Positions 16,091 to 25,067 of a stretch of 64,000 bases of DNA are shown here, piece by piece. The stretch is from Allobosea sp. CRIB-10 (GTDB lineage: Bacteria > Pseudomonadota > Alphaproteobacteria > Rhizobiales > Beijerinckiaceae). Within the stretch, counting starts at the first letter, position 1. Every line of letters begins with the position of its first letter. The position numbers were made by a program, and so were the translations under genes. The notes below the pieces were generated by a model, which saw only the letters and a list, made by a program, of their open reading frames with translations, made no database searches and had not been told where the DNA came from. The stretch is from assembly GCF_900112185.1 (NCBI RefSeq), contig NZ_FOKP01000028.1, positions 1-64,000 of the forward strand. Direction: 5' to 3'.

Positions 16091-17215
16091 ATGGCCAACG
16101 ACGATCTCGAAGACAAGGACAAGACCCCGCTGACGCCGGAGGGCATGGCAGCGGAATGGGCCACCATGTCCGACGTCGTCTCGGACGAGAGCGGCGAGAC
16201 CGAAGCCAATATCGATCGCCTGATGAATCAGGAAGAGATCGATACCATGCTCGGCTTCTCCATCGGAGATGACGGCAAGGGCGGCCGCAACGGCATCCAG
16301 GCGATCGTCGATTCCGGCTCGGTCACCTATGAACGCCTGCCGATGCTCGAAATCATCTTCGAGCGCCTGGTCCGCCTGCTCTCCACCAGCCTGCGCAACC
16401 TGTTCAGCGACAATGTCGAGGTCACGCTGGAAGGCATCCGCTCGGTGCGCTTCGGCGACTACATCAACTCGATCTCGCTGCCGGCGATGCTGGCGGTGTT
16501 CAAGGCCGAGGAATGGGACAATTTCGGGCTCGTCACCATCGAGTCCGCCCTCACCTATTCGGTGCTCGACACCATGCTCGGCGGCAAGCGCGGCCAGGCG
16601 GCGGCGCGCGTCGACGGTCGGCCCTTCACCTCGATCGAGATGAGCCTGCTGCGCCGCGTGATCGGCGTCGTCCTGGGCGATGCCGAAGCGGCGTTCCGGC
16701 CGCTCTCGCCGGTCAATTTCAGGATCGACCGGATCGAGTCCAATCCGCGCTTCGTCTCGATCTCGCGACCGGCCAATGCCGCGATCCGCGTCGAACTGCG
16801 CTTCGACATGGAAGGCCGCGGCGGCTCGCTCCATCTGCTCCTGCCCTACGCCACCATCGAGCCGATCCGTGAACTGCTCCTCGAAAGCTTCATGGGTGAG
16901 AAGCTCGGGCGCGATCCGATCTGGGAGAACCACCTCGCCACCGAAGTCTGGCAGGCGGACGTCGCCGTGAAATGCGTGCTGCACGAATGCACCATGCCGC
17001 TGAAGCGGGTGATGAAGCTCGAGATCGGCGACACGCTGATGTTCGACGCCCGCCCGGACTCGGTCGCCTCGCTGCGCTGCGGCGAGTTCATCGTCAGCGA
17101 GGGCCGGATCGGCCGCGTCGACGACAAGATCGCCGTCCAGGTCGTCAGCCCGCTGCGGCGCTCGAAGACGACCATGGCCGCCTTCGACACCAGTCATCTC
17201 AACCCGGCGTCCTGA
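16091..17215 (+). CDS. fliM: Flagellar motor switch protein FliM
   Basis: 374 residues. The N-terminal CheY-binding-like segment LMNQEEIDTMLGF (residues 44-56) precedes the middle domain (YERLPMLEIIFERLVRLLST, LEGIRSVRFGDYINSI) and the C-terminal SpoA-like domain (LMFDARPDSVASLRCGEF). It forms the C ring and sets the rotation direction. fliN is not next to it; the following gene is a small membrane-anchored protein. Confidence 0.96.
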   Translation: MANDDLEDKDKTPLTPEGMAAEWATMSDVVSDESGETEANIDRLMNQEEIDTMLGFSIGDDGKGGRNGIQAIVDSGSVTYERLPMLEIIFERLVRLLSTSLRNLFSDNVEVTLEGIRSVRFGDYINSISLPAMLAVFKAEEWDNFGLVTIESALTYSVLDTMLGGKRGQAAARVDGRPFTSIEMSLLRRVIGVVLGDAEAAFRPLSPVNFRIDRIESNPRFVSISRPANAAIRVELRFDMEGRGGSLHLLLPYATIEPIRELLLESFMGEKLGRDPIWENHLATEVWQADVAVKCVLHECTMPLKRVMKLEIGDTLMFDARPDSVASLRCGEFIVSEGRIGRVDDKIAVQVVSPLRRSKTTMAAFDTSHLNPAS

Positions 17216-17232
17216 CCAGGGAGACCTGCCCC

Positions 17233-17679
17233 ATGACCATCACCCTGATCGCCGACGCGCTGGTCGCCTGCCTGCTGGTCGCCACCATCATCACTTGCTT
17301 CGTGCTGTCCAAGCGCATCGAGCGGCTGAAGGCCGACGAGAGCGCGATGCGCCAGACCATCGGCGCCCTGATCTCCGCGACCGATACGGCCGAGCGCGCC
17401 ATCGCCGGCCTCAAGCTGACGCTCGGCGATTGCGACCGCACCCTCGCCGAACGCCTCCAGACCGCCGAGCGCTATGCCGCCGATCTCGCCCAGCAGATCG
17501 AGGCCGGCCAGGTCGTGATGGAGCGCATTGGCCAGATCGTCAGCGCCGCCAGCATGGTCGCGCCCAAGGCCGAGCCCGCGCCGGAGAAGCCCGCGCTCTC
17601 GCGCATGGCGAGCGCCGCCGATGCCGCCGCCGCGATCCGCGCCCGCGCCGCCCGCAGGCTCGAAGGCCAGGCTGCGTGA
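17233..17679 (+). CDS. DUF6468-like flagellar-operon protein
   Basis: 148 residues from the ATG at 17233. It has one N-terminal membrane segment (LIADALVACLLVATIITCFV), a helical coiled-coil region (SKRIERLKADESAMRQTIGA onward) and an Ala-rich C-terminal tail. Proteins of this type sit between fliM and a MotE-like gene in many Hyphomicrobiales, and I believe they are grouped as DUF6468. Its stop overlaps the next gene's GTG start (GTGA). No enzymatic motif is visible; a structural or motor-associated role is inferred from position. Confidence 0.75.
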   Translation: MTITLIADALVACLLVATIITCFVLSKRIERLKADESAMRQTIGALISATDTAERAIAGLKLTLGDCDRTLAERLQTAERYAADLAQQIEAGQVVMERIGQIVSAASMVAPKAEPAPEKPALSRMASAADAAAAIRARAARRLEGQAA

Positions 17680-18482
17680 TCCAGACGCCCCGCCTCATTC
17701 CGGCAGTCATCCTCGGCGCCATGGGTCTCCTGGCGCTGAAGCTGCTCTCCTGGTCGGCGGAGCCTACTCCGGGCAAGGTGCCCGCCTATGCGCCGGTCTT
17801 CGCGGCGAAACCAGCAGCGGAGCAGAAAGAGGCCTGGGGCCTCGCCAAGATCATCGCCAAGGCTCATCAGCCCGACGCCTTCTGGGACCCGGAGACCACC
17901 GGGACAATCGATCCGCCGAAGCCGAAGCTACCGCCCGAAGAGCAGGCCAAGCGCGACGCCGCCCCCAACAACAAGGCCGGCTTGATGAACGGTACCGCCC
18001 AGCCCGTCTCGCCGGCTGAGAAAGCCCTGCTGGAGCGTCTCGGGCAGCGCCGCGAGGAGATCGAGGCGCGCATGCGCGAGCTCGACATGCGCGAGAAGCT
18101 GCTCGATTCGGCTGAGAAAAAGCTCGGCGGCCGGGTCGACGACCTGAAGGCGCTCGAAGAGAAGGTCGATGCCCCGCGCAAGCAGGAGGCGGACGCCAAT
18201 CAGGCGGTCAAGAACCTGGTGATCATGTACGAGACGATGAAGCCGAAGGACGCCGCCCGCGTCTTCGACCGGCTGGCGCTCGACATCCTGGTTCCCGTCG
18301 TCCAGCAGATGAGCCCGCGCAAGATGTCGGACGTGCTCGCCGCCATGTCGCCCGAGGCGGCCGAGCGTCTCACCGTCGCGCTCTCGCTGCGCGGCCGCCC
18401 TGCCGTCGCCGCCGAGCGCGCCCCGGCGCCGACGCCCGCCGGGACCGAACTGCCGGCGATCGAGCCCACACCGAAGCGCTGA
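17676..18482 (+). CDS. MotE-like flagellar motor protein
   Basis: 268 residues from a GTG that overlaps the preceding stop. One N-terminal membrane segment is followed by a Pro/Lys-rich linker. A long coiled coil (ALLERLGQRREEIEARMREL onward) leads to an MgtE-N/MotE-type domain (IMYETMKPKDAARVFDRLAL and VVQQMSPRKMSDVLAAMSPE). In rhizobia MotE is a periplasmic chaperone for MotC and so needed for motility. End of the fliL operon; a palindrome follows. Confidence 0.82.
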   Translation: MIQTPRLIPAVILGAMGLLALKLLSWSAEPTPGKVPAYAPVFAAKPAAEQKEAWGLAKIIAKAHQPDAFWDPETTGTIDPPKPKLPPEEQAKRDAAPNNKAGLMNGTAQPVSPAEKALLERLGQRREEIEARMRELDMREKLLDSAEKKLGGRVDDLKALEEKVDAPRKQEADANQAVKNLVIMYETMKPKDAARVFDRLALDILVPVVQQMSPRKMSDVLAAMSPEAAERLTVALSLRGRPAVAAERAPAPTPAGTELPAIEPTPKR

Positions 18483-18508
18483 TCCCAGACAATCGCCTAT
18501 GCCCTGCA

Positions 18509-18546
18509 AGCCCTCATCCTGAGGAGCGCTCCCCAGGATGAGGGCT
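18509..18546. repeat. Palindromic repeat, copy A (short form)
   Basis: Arms AGCCCTCATCCTG and CAGGATGAGGGCT enclose the self-complementary GGAGCGCTCC. It lies between the convergent motE-like and tctC-like genes. The same arm sequence forms the outer stem of the longer copies at 24924-25042 and 51904-52023. Confidence 0.85.
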
Positions 18547-18565
18547 AGAGAAATCCGCGGCTGCC

Positions 18566-19531
18566 CTATTGCTGAACGGCGATGCCGTTCTCCTTGATGA
18601 TCGTCGCATAGGTCGCGACATAGCGGTCGATCACCTTCTCGAACTCGGCGCCCGGCCGCGCCAGCACCGTGAAGCTCAAGGCTTGCAGGCGCTCGCGCAC
18701 ATCCTGCCGTGCCAGGGCGGTGAGCCAGGCCCGCTCCAGCGCATCCCGGGCAGCCGCGGGTGTGTCGCGCCGCACCATGATGCCGAACCAGCTGTCGGAG
18801 AGAAGGTCGGGCAAGCCGAGTTCCGCGAAGGTCGGGATGGTGGGCAACTCCTTCACCCGCTGCTCGGCTGTCACTGCGAGTGCGGTGAGCTTACCCTCCT
18901 CGATCGACTGGACGACATCAGGCAGGTTGCTGAGGGCGAAATCGATCCGGCCGGCATAGAGGTCGACGAAGAGCTGCGACGTCCCGTTATAGGGCGCATG
19001 CACGGCCTTGCCGCCGACGAGCCGCAGGAAATGCTCGGCGCCGAGATGCGGCGAGGTTCCGATGCCCGGCGATCCGTAGGTCAACGCGCCATTGTTCTCG
19101 CGCAGGCGCTTGGCGAGCCCGGTCCAGTCAGCCTTCAGCGCCGGCGCAGCCACGAGGACATGCGGCACCACCGTCGCCTGCACCACCGGTACGAAGGCGC
19201 GCTGCCAGTCTGCGGTCCGCGTCCGCAGGGTGATGTTCGCCGCGAAGCTGTTGGCGATCATCAGCATGGTGTGCCCGTCAGGCGGCGCCTTCAGCGTCTC
19301 GGCCCCGGCGATGACCGTGGCGGCGCCGGCGATGTTCTCGACCACGACGCTCTGGCCAAGCGTCTCCTTGAGGCTCTCCTGCGCCAGCCGCGCCACCGGA
19401 TCCATCGAAGTGCCTGGCGTGAACGGCAGGATCAGCCGCACCGGCCGCTCCGGCTTCCAGCTGGATTGCGCTTTGGCCAGCGTCGGCAGAATCAATCCTG
19501 CCAGGAGAAGCGCACGTCGATCGAGCAACAT
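18566..19531 (-). CDS. Tripartite tricarboxylate transporter substrate-binding protein (TctC/Bug family)
   Basis: 321 residues with a signal peptide (MLLDRRALLLAGLILPTLAK, cut near AKAQ). Bug-family signatures are PERPVRLILPFTPGTSMDPV, VVVENIAGAATVIAGAETLK, PPDGHTML and YGSPGIGTSPHLGAEHFLRL. The ATG at 19529-19531 is preceded by GGAG. It binds a carboxylate-type ligand in the periplasm. The TctA/TctB membrane subunits are not in the window, which is common for orphan Bug proteins that serve a shared permease or act as sensors. It lies downstream of a RidA-like gene. Confidence 0.9.
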   Translation of the reverse strand: MLLDRRALLLAGLILPTLAKAQSSWKPERPVRLILPFTPGTSMDPVARLAQESLKETLGQSVVVENIAGAATVIAGAETLKAPPDGHTMLMIANSFAANITLRTRTADWQRAFVPVVQATVVPHVLVAAPALKADWTGLAKRLRENNGALTYGSPGIGTSPHLGAEHFLRLVGGKAVHAPYNGTSQLFVDLYAGRIDFALSNLPDVVQSIEEGKLTALAVTAEQRVKELPTIPTFAELGLPDLLSDSWFGIMVRRDTPAAARDALERAWLTALARQDVRERLQALSFTVLARPGAEFEKVIDRYVATYATIIKENGIAVQQ

Positions 19532-19590
19532 CGGGACCAACTCCACTTGACCGTTCGATTTCCGGCAACGCATCACATCGCTGGTCGCGC

Positions 19591-20351
19591 TCAGGCGGAC
19601 GCCTCGATCACGATCTCCCGCGGCAGGCCGCGCACATCCATCTCGTAGTCGAGCACCGCCACCGGCGGCCGGGAGAAGTGCCAGGTCACGGCGCGGCCGA
19701 GGCTGGTGATCGGCAGGAGAACATCCGCCAGGAGCGGGTGGATGTCGCGCACCGTGTAGACGTTCGCGACCGTGGCATCCCGCCAGCCATAGCCGAGCCC
19801 GGAGAGCCGACGCTCCATCTCGCCCATCACCCATTGCGCCTTGGCACGCACGCCCTGGGCGCTGGCATCGCCAGGCCGAATCGTACCCTGCGCATAGCTC
19901 GCCCGCCTTCGGGCGCCTCGCCGCTGCCCGCCACCACGAAGCTCGCCCGGGCGCCGTTATCGGGAACGGTATAGCTGAAGGCATGCAGCGACACGGCGTC
20001 CGGCTTGCCGATCTCAGGGCAGATATTGGTGCGGGCGACCGGGTTCACCTCTCCCTGCAACACGCCCCATTGGTCGAGCCGGGAGGCATAGAGCCGGTTG
20101 AAGGCATCGAACCCGCCTTCCGAGAAGGGCTCGGGCGAGCGTAGCTCGCAGGCGCAGAGCGCAGTCAACGGCCTGCCCGCTTGCTTCAGATGCGCTTCGA
20201 TCAGTTGAAGGCCGCGATCCAGCGCGACCGCAACCGCCAATTGCGCGCGCTCGATCCGGAAGCCCGGCTCGGCCGCGACCCCGCCGGAGTACTGGTAGAC
20301 GGCCGGAATGAACCTGTAGCTGCCGTCCTGACTGGTTCGGGTGGAGTACAT
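19591..20351 (-). pseudogene. RidA-like protein gene broken by a frameshift
   Basis: Two minus-strand frames join into one protein of about 250 residues. The 5' part (from the ATG at 20351) runs MYSTRTSQDGSYRF to SFVVAGSGEAPEGGRA and then ends in unrelated residues. The 3' part, in the next frame, runs from SYAQGTIRPGDASAQGVRA to the stop at 19591, with MERRLSGLGYGWRDATVANV and LDYEMDVRGLPREIVIEA. The junction is a GC-run near 19898-19906, and one missing G would restore the frame. The 3' part follows the RidA/YjgF pattern. A sequencing error is as likely as a real mutation. Confidence 0.55.
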
Positions 20352-20429
20352 CGGATCGCTTTCTCGCTGGTTTTCCTAGTCGTAGAGGGCGGGCCGGGCG
20401 CTCAGCCAGCACGGATTCGCGGAGAGTTC

Positions 20430-20446
20430 GTTGCCGATCCGGCAAC
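20430..20446. promoter_or_regulatory. Inverted repeat GTTGCCG-N3-CGGCAAC, candidate LysR operator
   Basis: A perfect 7-bp-arm palindrome in the gap between the RidA-like gene and the divergent LysR gene, 47 bp before the LysR start. The size and position fit a LysR recognition site. Inferred from symmetry. Confidence 0.55.
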
Positions 20447-20492
20447 ACTCACCTACTCTTCGAAACCCTCGCCCCGGCCGCGATCCCCTGCC

Positions 20493-21401
20493 ATGTCGCT
20501 GACCCGCTACCGTTATTTCGCCCTCGTCGCCGATCACGGCTCGGTCCGCGAGGCGGCCGATGCGCTGCGCGTCGCGCCGTCCGCCATCAGCCGCCAGATC
20601 GCCGGCCTCGAGGAGGAGTACGGCACTGCCCTGTTCGAGCGCCGGGCACGCGGCATGCGGTTGACCACGGCGGGAGCGGCCGTGCTGGAGACGGCGCGCA
20701 CCATCCTCGACAGCGTCCAGAGCGCGCGCTCCGCCATCGACGAGCTCCAGGGCATGAAGCGCGGGCATGTCCGCGCCTGGACGGTCGAGGGCGCGATGGA
20801 CGATTTCGTCTATCCCGCGCTCGCAGAATTCTCCGCCGCCCACCCTTCGGTGAGCTTCGACATCATGGTGGCGAGCTCCGACCAGCTCGTGCAGCGCCTG
20901 CTCGACGACGAGGCCGATGTGATCGTGGCCTTCAACCCGATCCTGCACCGCAGCGTGCTCTCGCTCGCCGAGATCGCCGACGCGCTGGTCGTCGCCGCGC
21001 ATCCGGGCGATGCCGTCGCTGTGCGGCAGTCGGTCCGGATCACGGAGATCGGCGAAATGCGCCTTGCCCTGCCCGATCGCACCTTCGGCCTGCGCCGGCT
21101 CGTCGACGACATGGTCGCGACCACCGGCATCGAGCTCAAGCCGGCTCTGGTCGCGAACTCGATCGAGACGCTGCGCTCCTTCGCGCGGGCCGGGCTCGGC
21201 GTCAGCGTCCTGACCCGCTGCGCCACGCGGCGAGACGTCACCGAAGGGCGCCTGGTCGCCGTTCCGCTCCAGGGCCGCAACCTGCGCAAGGCCTGTCTCA
21301 AGATCTGCGTCCGCAAGGGGCGAAGCCTATCCCCGGCGGCGCGGGCGCTGTCGCGCCACCTCGCCCGCAGCGCCAGGAAATACGCCACCGGCCACGCGTA
21401 G
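20493..21401 (+). CDS. LysR-family transcriptional regulator
   Basis: 302 residues. The HTH domain has FALVADHGSVREAADALRVA and PSAISRQIAGLEEEYGTALF, followed by the effector-binding domain with the usual FARAGLGVSVLTRCATRRDV block. The ATG at 20493 is the natural start; the longer frame from 20181 lies antisense to the RidA-like gene. It is divergent from the RidA-like/TctC genes and probably controls them, perhaps in response to the TctC ligand. Confidence 0.9.
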   Translation: MSLTRYRYFALVADHGSVREAADALRVAPSAISRQIAGLEEEYGTALFERRARGMRLTTAGAAVLETARTILDSVQSARSAIDELQGMKRGHVRAWTVEGAMDDFVYPALAEFSAAHPSVSFDIMVASSDQLVQRLLDDEADVIVAFNPILHRSVLSLAEIADALVVAAHPGDAVAVRQSVRITEIGEMRLALPDRTFGLRRLVDDMVATTGIELKPALVANSIETLRSFARAGLGVSVLTRCATRRDVTEGRLVAVPLQGRNLRKACLKICVRKGRSLSPAARALSRHLARSARKYATGHA

Positions 21402-21509
21402 CGCAGAGAGCTCTTCTTAACCCGCCGTTATCCTTGACGGGCTAGCGTCCACACGGGTTGGAGCAGCCTGTCGCCGCTCTGGCCAAACGCGTCGAGTTGA
21501 GTAGCGGTC

Positions 21510-24500
21510 GTGCGTATCCTGCGGTCTCTGAGCTTCGGCATCGGCCTGGCGGCGCTTAGCCTTGCTGCCGGGTTTGCTGCGCCGGCAACGGCCGCCACCG
21601 CGACCTTGCGCGGCGAGGCCATGCGCGCCGGCTTCGGCCGCCTCGCCTTTACCTTCGACGAGCCGGTGACGACAAGGGTGCGGGTTGCCAACGGCGTCGT
21701 CGTGATCGGCTTCAGCCAGCCGGTGCAGCTCGATCCGAGCCGCCTCGTGGCCGAATTGCCGAACTATGTCTCGGTGATCAGGATCGATCCCGATGGTCGC
21801 GGCCTGCGCCTCGCGCTCGCCCGGCCCTATCGCGCCAATCTGCTCGAAGCGGGCGACAAGGCTTTCGTCGACCTTCTGCCGGAGAACTGGACCGGCCAAT
21901 TGCCCGGCCTGCCGCCCGAAGTCCTTGCCGAGCTGACCCAGCGCCTGCGCCTCGCCGAAGCGCGCGCCCGCGAGATCGCCCGGGTGCCGGCGCCAGCCCC
22001 CAAGCCGCTCGGCTTCCGTGCGGCCCGCCTGCCAACGCTCGACCGGCTGATGTTCTCGACGCCGCCCGAGGCCCTGCTCACCCCCAGCCTGGACGACGGC
22101 AAGCTGACGTTGAGCTTCGACCAGGCGCTGGCAGTGACGCCGTCGCAGATCCGCAGCCTGCTGCCGGCCGATTTCACGCTGGAGCAGGCGACGATCCGGA
22201 GCGATGCGACCCAGCTCGTATTCACCGTGCCGAAGGAGCGCCAGCTCCGCAGCTTCCGTGACGAGGGTGGATGGACCGTCGACCTCGCGCATTCCGGTGC
22301 CGCCGCCCCGCTCTCGCTCGCCGATCTGCAGGCGGCCGCGCCCGCCGAGCCGAAGCCGGCGGAGGCCAAGGCGCCCGAGCAGAAGCCCGTCGCCGCATCC
22401 CCGTCCCCTGCCCCGAAAGCCGAGGCACCGCAGACGCTGCCCAGGCCGGTTGCCACGGTCGCCGCCGACGCGCCGCCCCGGGATGTCGAGATCGCCTCCG
22501 CCGCCGACGGCGATGGCGGGCGCATCGATTTCCGCTTCTCGCGCCCGACCGGCGCCGCCGCCTTCACCGAACCGGGCCGGGTCACACTCGTCTTCGACAC
22601 GCGCGACACGCTCGACCCGGACAAGCTCAAAGGCGTGCTGCCGGCGCTGGTCGAGGGCGCCACCGTCACCCGCGAGGCCAAGGTCACGCTCGTCAGGCTG
22701 AATACCCGCCGCCAGCAGATCGTGCGGCTCTCCGATGACGGCCCGAAATGGTCGCTGAGTTTCGGCGACAAGGCTGGCAAGCCGGCCGGCGCGCTCACGC
22801 CCCGCCGCGAGGCCGACGAGCGCGGCCAGACCATCGTCACCGTTCCGGTGTCGGGCCTGACCGGCGTGCATTGGCTCGATAACGCCGAAGGCGGCCGGAA
22901 CCTTGCCGTCGCGACCGCGCTGGGGCCGACGCGCGCCGTCTCCAAGCCCTATCGCTTCGTCGAGTTCGGCCTGCCGCAGAGCGCCCATGGTGTCGTCGTC
23001 AGCGCCGTGGCGGATGATCTGGCCGTGCGCGCCGACGCCGATGCGGTCCGGATCGGCCGCCAGAACGGCCTGATCGTCAGCCTCGACGCCGAGAAGTCGG
23101 ACGACACCGAGAAGAAGGACACAGTCGCGGCCGCCCGTCCGCTGCTCGACAGCGAAACCTGGTCCGCTTTGCATACCAACGAGATCCGCGACCGCGCCGC
23201 GGCCCTGCTGCGCGAGGTCACCGGCGCCTCGCGTGGCCGCAAATCCGAAGCCCGGCTGGCGCTGGCCCGCTTCCTCGCCGCCAACGGCATGATGCCGGAA
23301 GCGGCCGGGCCGCTGAACGCGCTGCTCGCCGACGACCCCGCGATGCGCGGCAACCGCGACGCGCTCTTCCTGCGCGGCCTGATCGCCACCCGCATGCAGC
23401 ACAGTGCCGAGGCGCTGAAGGCCTTCGACGCCGCCCCGATCCGCGACGAGGCCGAGACCGGCCTCTGGCGCGCTCTCTCCGAGCAGCGGCTCGGCCGGAA
23501 CGCCCAGGCCCTCGCCGGCTTCCGCCGGGCCGAGAGCATCCTCGATCGCTATCCCGCGGATCTCCAGGCCGAGTTCCGCCCGGCGATGGTGCGCGCGGCG
23601 CTCGCCACCGGCGAGACGAGCGTGGCGGAAAAGCAGATCGCGCGGCTCGCCGAGATGCCTGAAGAGCTGGTCAATCCCGAGGAACTGGCGCTGCTGCGCG
23701 CCCGGCTCGACGATGTCGGCGGCCGGCCGGAAGCAGCGATCAACGGCTACAAGCCCTTGTTCGAGGCGAAGACCCGGCCGGTGGCTGCCGAGGCGCAATT
23801 GCGCGCGGTCAAGCTCGCACGCGCCGAGAAGCGCGCGGACTTCTCGGCCGACGAGGCCATCGCCCGGCTCGAGACCGTCTCGGCGATCTGGCGGGGCGGC
23901 GAGATCGAGATCGAGGCCCTGGCCGAGCTCGGCCGACTTTATGTCGAGCAGCAGCGCTGGCGCGATGCCTTCCAGACGGCGCGGCGGGCCAATGAGGTCT
24001 TCCCGGAGAACCCGGCGACACGCCTGCTGCACGACGAGACCGCCCAACGCTTCGAGGCGCTGTTCAGCGATCCGGACCTCGACAAGCTGCCGCGGCTCGA
24101 CGCCTTGGCGCTGTTCTACGATTTCAAGGAATTCCTGCCGATCGGCCGGCGTGGCGACGAGATCACCCGCCTGCTTGCCGACCGGCTGGTCGAGCTCGAC
24201 CTGCTCGATCAGGCCAGCGAGATTCTGCAATACCAGATGGACCGGCGTCTGACCGGCGCTGCGCGCTCCACCGTCGCGACGCGGCTCGCCATGATCCGGC
24301 TGATGAACGGCAAGCCGGCGGAGGCGCTGCAGGCGCTCGTCTCGACCCGGCTCGCCGAGCTGCCGGCCGACGTCAAGCGCGCCCGCCTGCTCTTGGAGGC
24401 CAAGGCGCTGTCCGACCTGTCGCGCACCGATCAGGGGCTCGACCTGCTGGAGGGCGAGAGCGGCCCGGAGGTCGACCGTCTCAACGCCGACATCCTCTGG

Positions 24501-24911
24501 AGCGGCCGGCGCTGGCGCGAGGCCGGCGAGGCGCTGGAACGCATCCTCGGCGAGAGCTGGCGCGGCCAGGCGCCGCTCAGCGACGGCGAGCGCGCCGATG
24601 TGATGCGCGCCGCGATCGGTTATGTCATGTCGGACGAGGCGCTCTCGCTCGACCGGCTGCGAACCAAGTTCGCCGCCAAGATGGCGCAGGGCGCCGATGC
24701 CCGGCTGTTCGGCTTCGTCACCGGCGCGAGCCGCGCCAGCGCCGCCGACATTCGCGAGGCCGCCCGCGCTGCCGCCGGCTCAGACACGATGACCGATTTC
24801 CTCAAGGAATACCGCAAGCGCTACCCAGCCTATTCCAGCGCCGTGCGTGAGCGGCGCAAGCCGGCCGAGACCGACGCCGCCAATGCCGGGGCAAAGCCGG
24901 GCCAGGGCTGA
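21510..24911 (+). CDS. Large exported TPR-repeat protein of unknown function
   Basis: 1133 residues from a GTG at 21510. A signal peptide (LRSLSFGIGLAALSLAAGFA, cut near ATAA/TATL) is followed by two AMIN-like beta regions (about residues 30-130 and 325-420) joined by an Ala/Pro/Lys-rich linker. From about residue 560 to the end the protein is alpha-helical with degenerate TPR-like repeats (MPEAAGPLNALLADDPAM, HSAEALKAFDAAP, AAINGYKPLFEAK, ALQALVSTRL). It lies among flagellar genes, convergent with fliP. A periplasmic scaffold for the envelope or motor, possibly filling the role of MotC, is conceivable but not shown. Confidence 0.85.
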   Translation: MRILRSLSFGIGLAALSLAAGFAAPATAATATLRGEAMRAGFGRLAFTFDEPVTTRVRVANGVVVIGFSQPVQLDPSRLVAELPNYVSVIRIDPDGRGLRLALARPYRANLLEAGDKAFVDLLPENWTGQLPGLPPEVLAELTQRLRLAEARAREIARVPAPAPKPLGFRAARLPTLDRLMFSTPPEALLTPSLDDGKLTLSFDQALAVTPSQIRSLLPADFTLEQATIRSDATQLVFTVPKERQLRSFRDEGGWTVDLAHSGAAAPLSLADLQAAAPAEPKPAEAKAPEQKPVAASPSPAPKAEAPQTLPRPVATVAADAPPRDVEIASAADGDGGRIDFRFSRPTGAAAFTEPGRVTLVFDTRDTLDPDKLKGVLPALVEGATVTREAKVTLVRLNTRRQQIVRLSDDGPKWSLSFGDKAGKPAGALTPRREADERGQTIVTVPVSGLTGVHWLDNAEGGRNLAVATALGPTRAVSKPYRFVEFGLPQSAHGVVVSAVADDLAVRADADAVRIGRQNGLIVSLDAEKSDDTEKKDTVAAARPLLDSETWSALHTNEIRDRAAALLREVTGASRGRKSEARLALARFLAANGMMPEAAGPLNALLADDPAMRGNRDALFLRGLIATRMQHSAEALKAFDAAPIRDEAETGLWRALSEQRLGRNAQALAGFRRAESILDRYPADLQAEFRPAMVRAALATGETSVAEKQIARLAEMPEELVNPEELALLRARLDDVGGRPEAAINGYKPLFEAKTRPVAAEAQLRAVKLARAEKRADFSADEAIARLETVSAIWRGGEIEIEALAELGRLYVEQQRWRDAFQTARRANEVFPENPATRLLHDETAQRFEALFSDPDLDKLPRLDALALFYDFKEFLPIGRRGDEITRLLADRLVELDLLDQASEILQYQMDRRLTGAARSTVATRLAMIRLMNGKPAEALQALVSTRLAELPADVKRARLLLEAKALSDLSRTDQGLDLLEGESGPEVDRLNADILWSGRRWREAGEALERILGESWRGQAPLSDGERADVMRAAIGYVMSDEALSLDRLRTKFAAKMAQGADARLFGFVTGASRASAADIREAARAAAGSDTMTDFLKEYRKRYPAYSSAVRERRKPAETDAANAGAKPGQG

Positions 24912-24923
24912 GCCGGCCCCCAC

Positions 24924-25042
24924 AGCCCTCATCCCGAGGAGCCGCGTTGGCGGCGTCTCGAAGGATGCTTCAGGAGGCTCCGGAGCCAGCTGGAGCATCC
25001 TTCGAGACGCGATCCTATCGATCGCTCCTCAGGATAAGGGCT
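24924..25042. repeat. Palindromic repeat, copy B (long form)
   Basis: Outer arms AGCCCTCATCCCGAGGAGC (24924-24942) and GCTCCTCAGGATAAGGGCT (25024-25042). Inner arms GCGTCTCGAAGGATGC (24953-24968) and GCATCCTTCGAGACGC (24995-25010). It fills the gap between the convergent TPR gene and fliP. Outer arms show two mismatches; the inner arms are perfect. Confidence 0.88.
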
Positions 25043-25067
25043 GGCGGTTGGAATCAGTCTTGGTCCA

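Noticed and set aside
21417..24230. 937-codon minus-strand frame antisense to the TPR protein
   Set aside because: The plus-strand gene has a signal peptide and repeats; the minus frame is Gln/Arg/Ala-rich low-complexity sequence.
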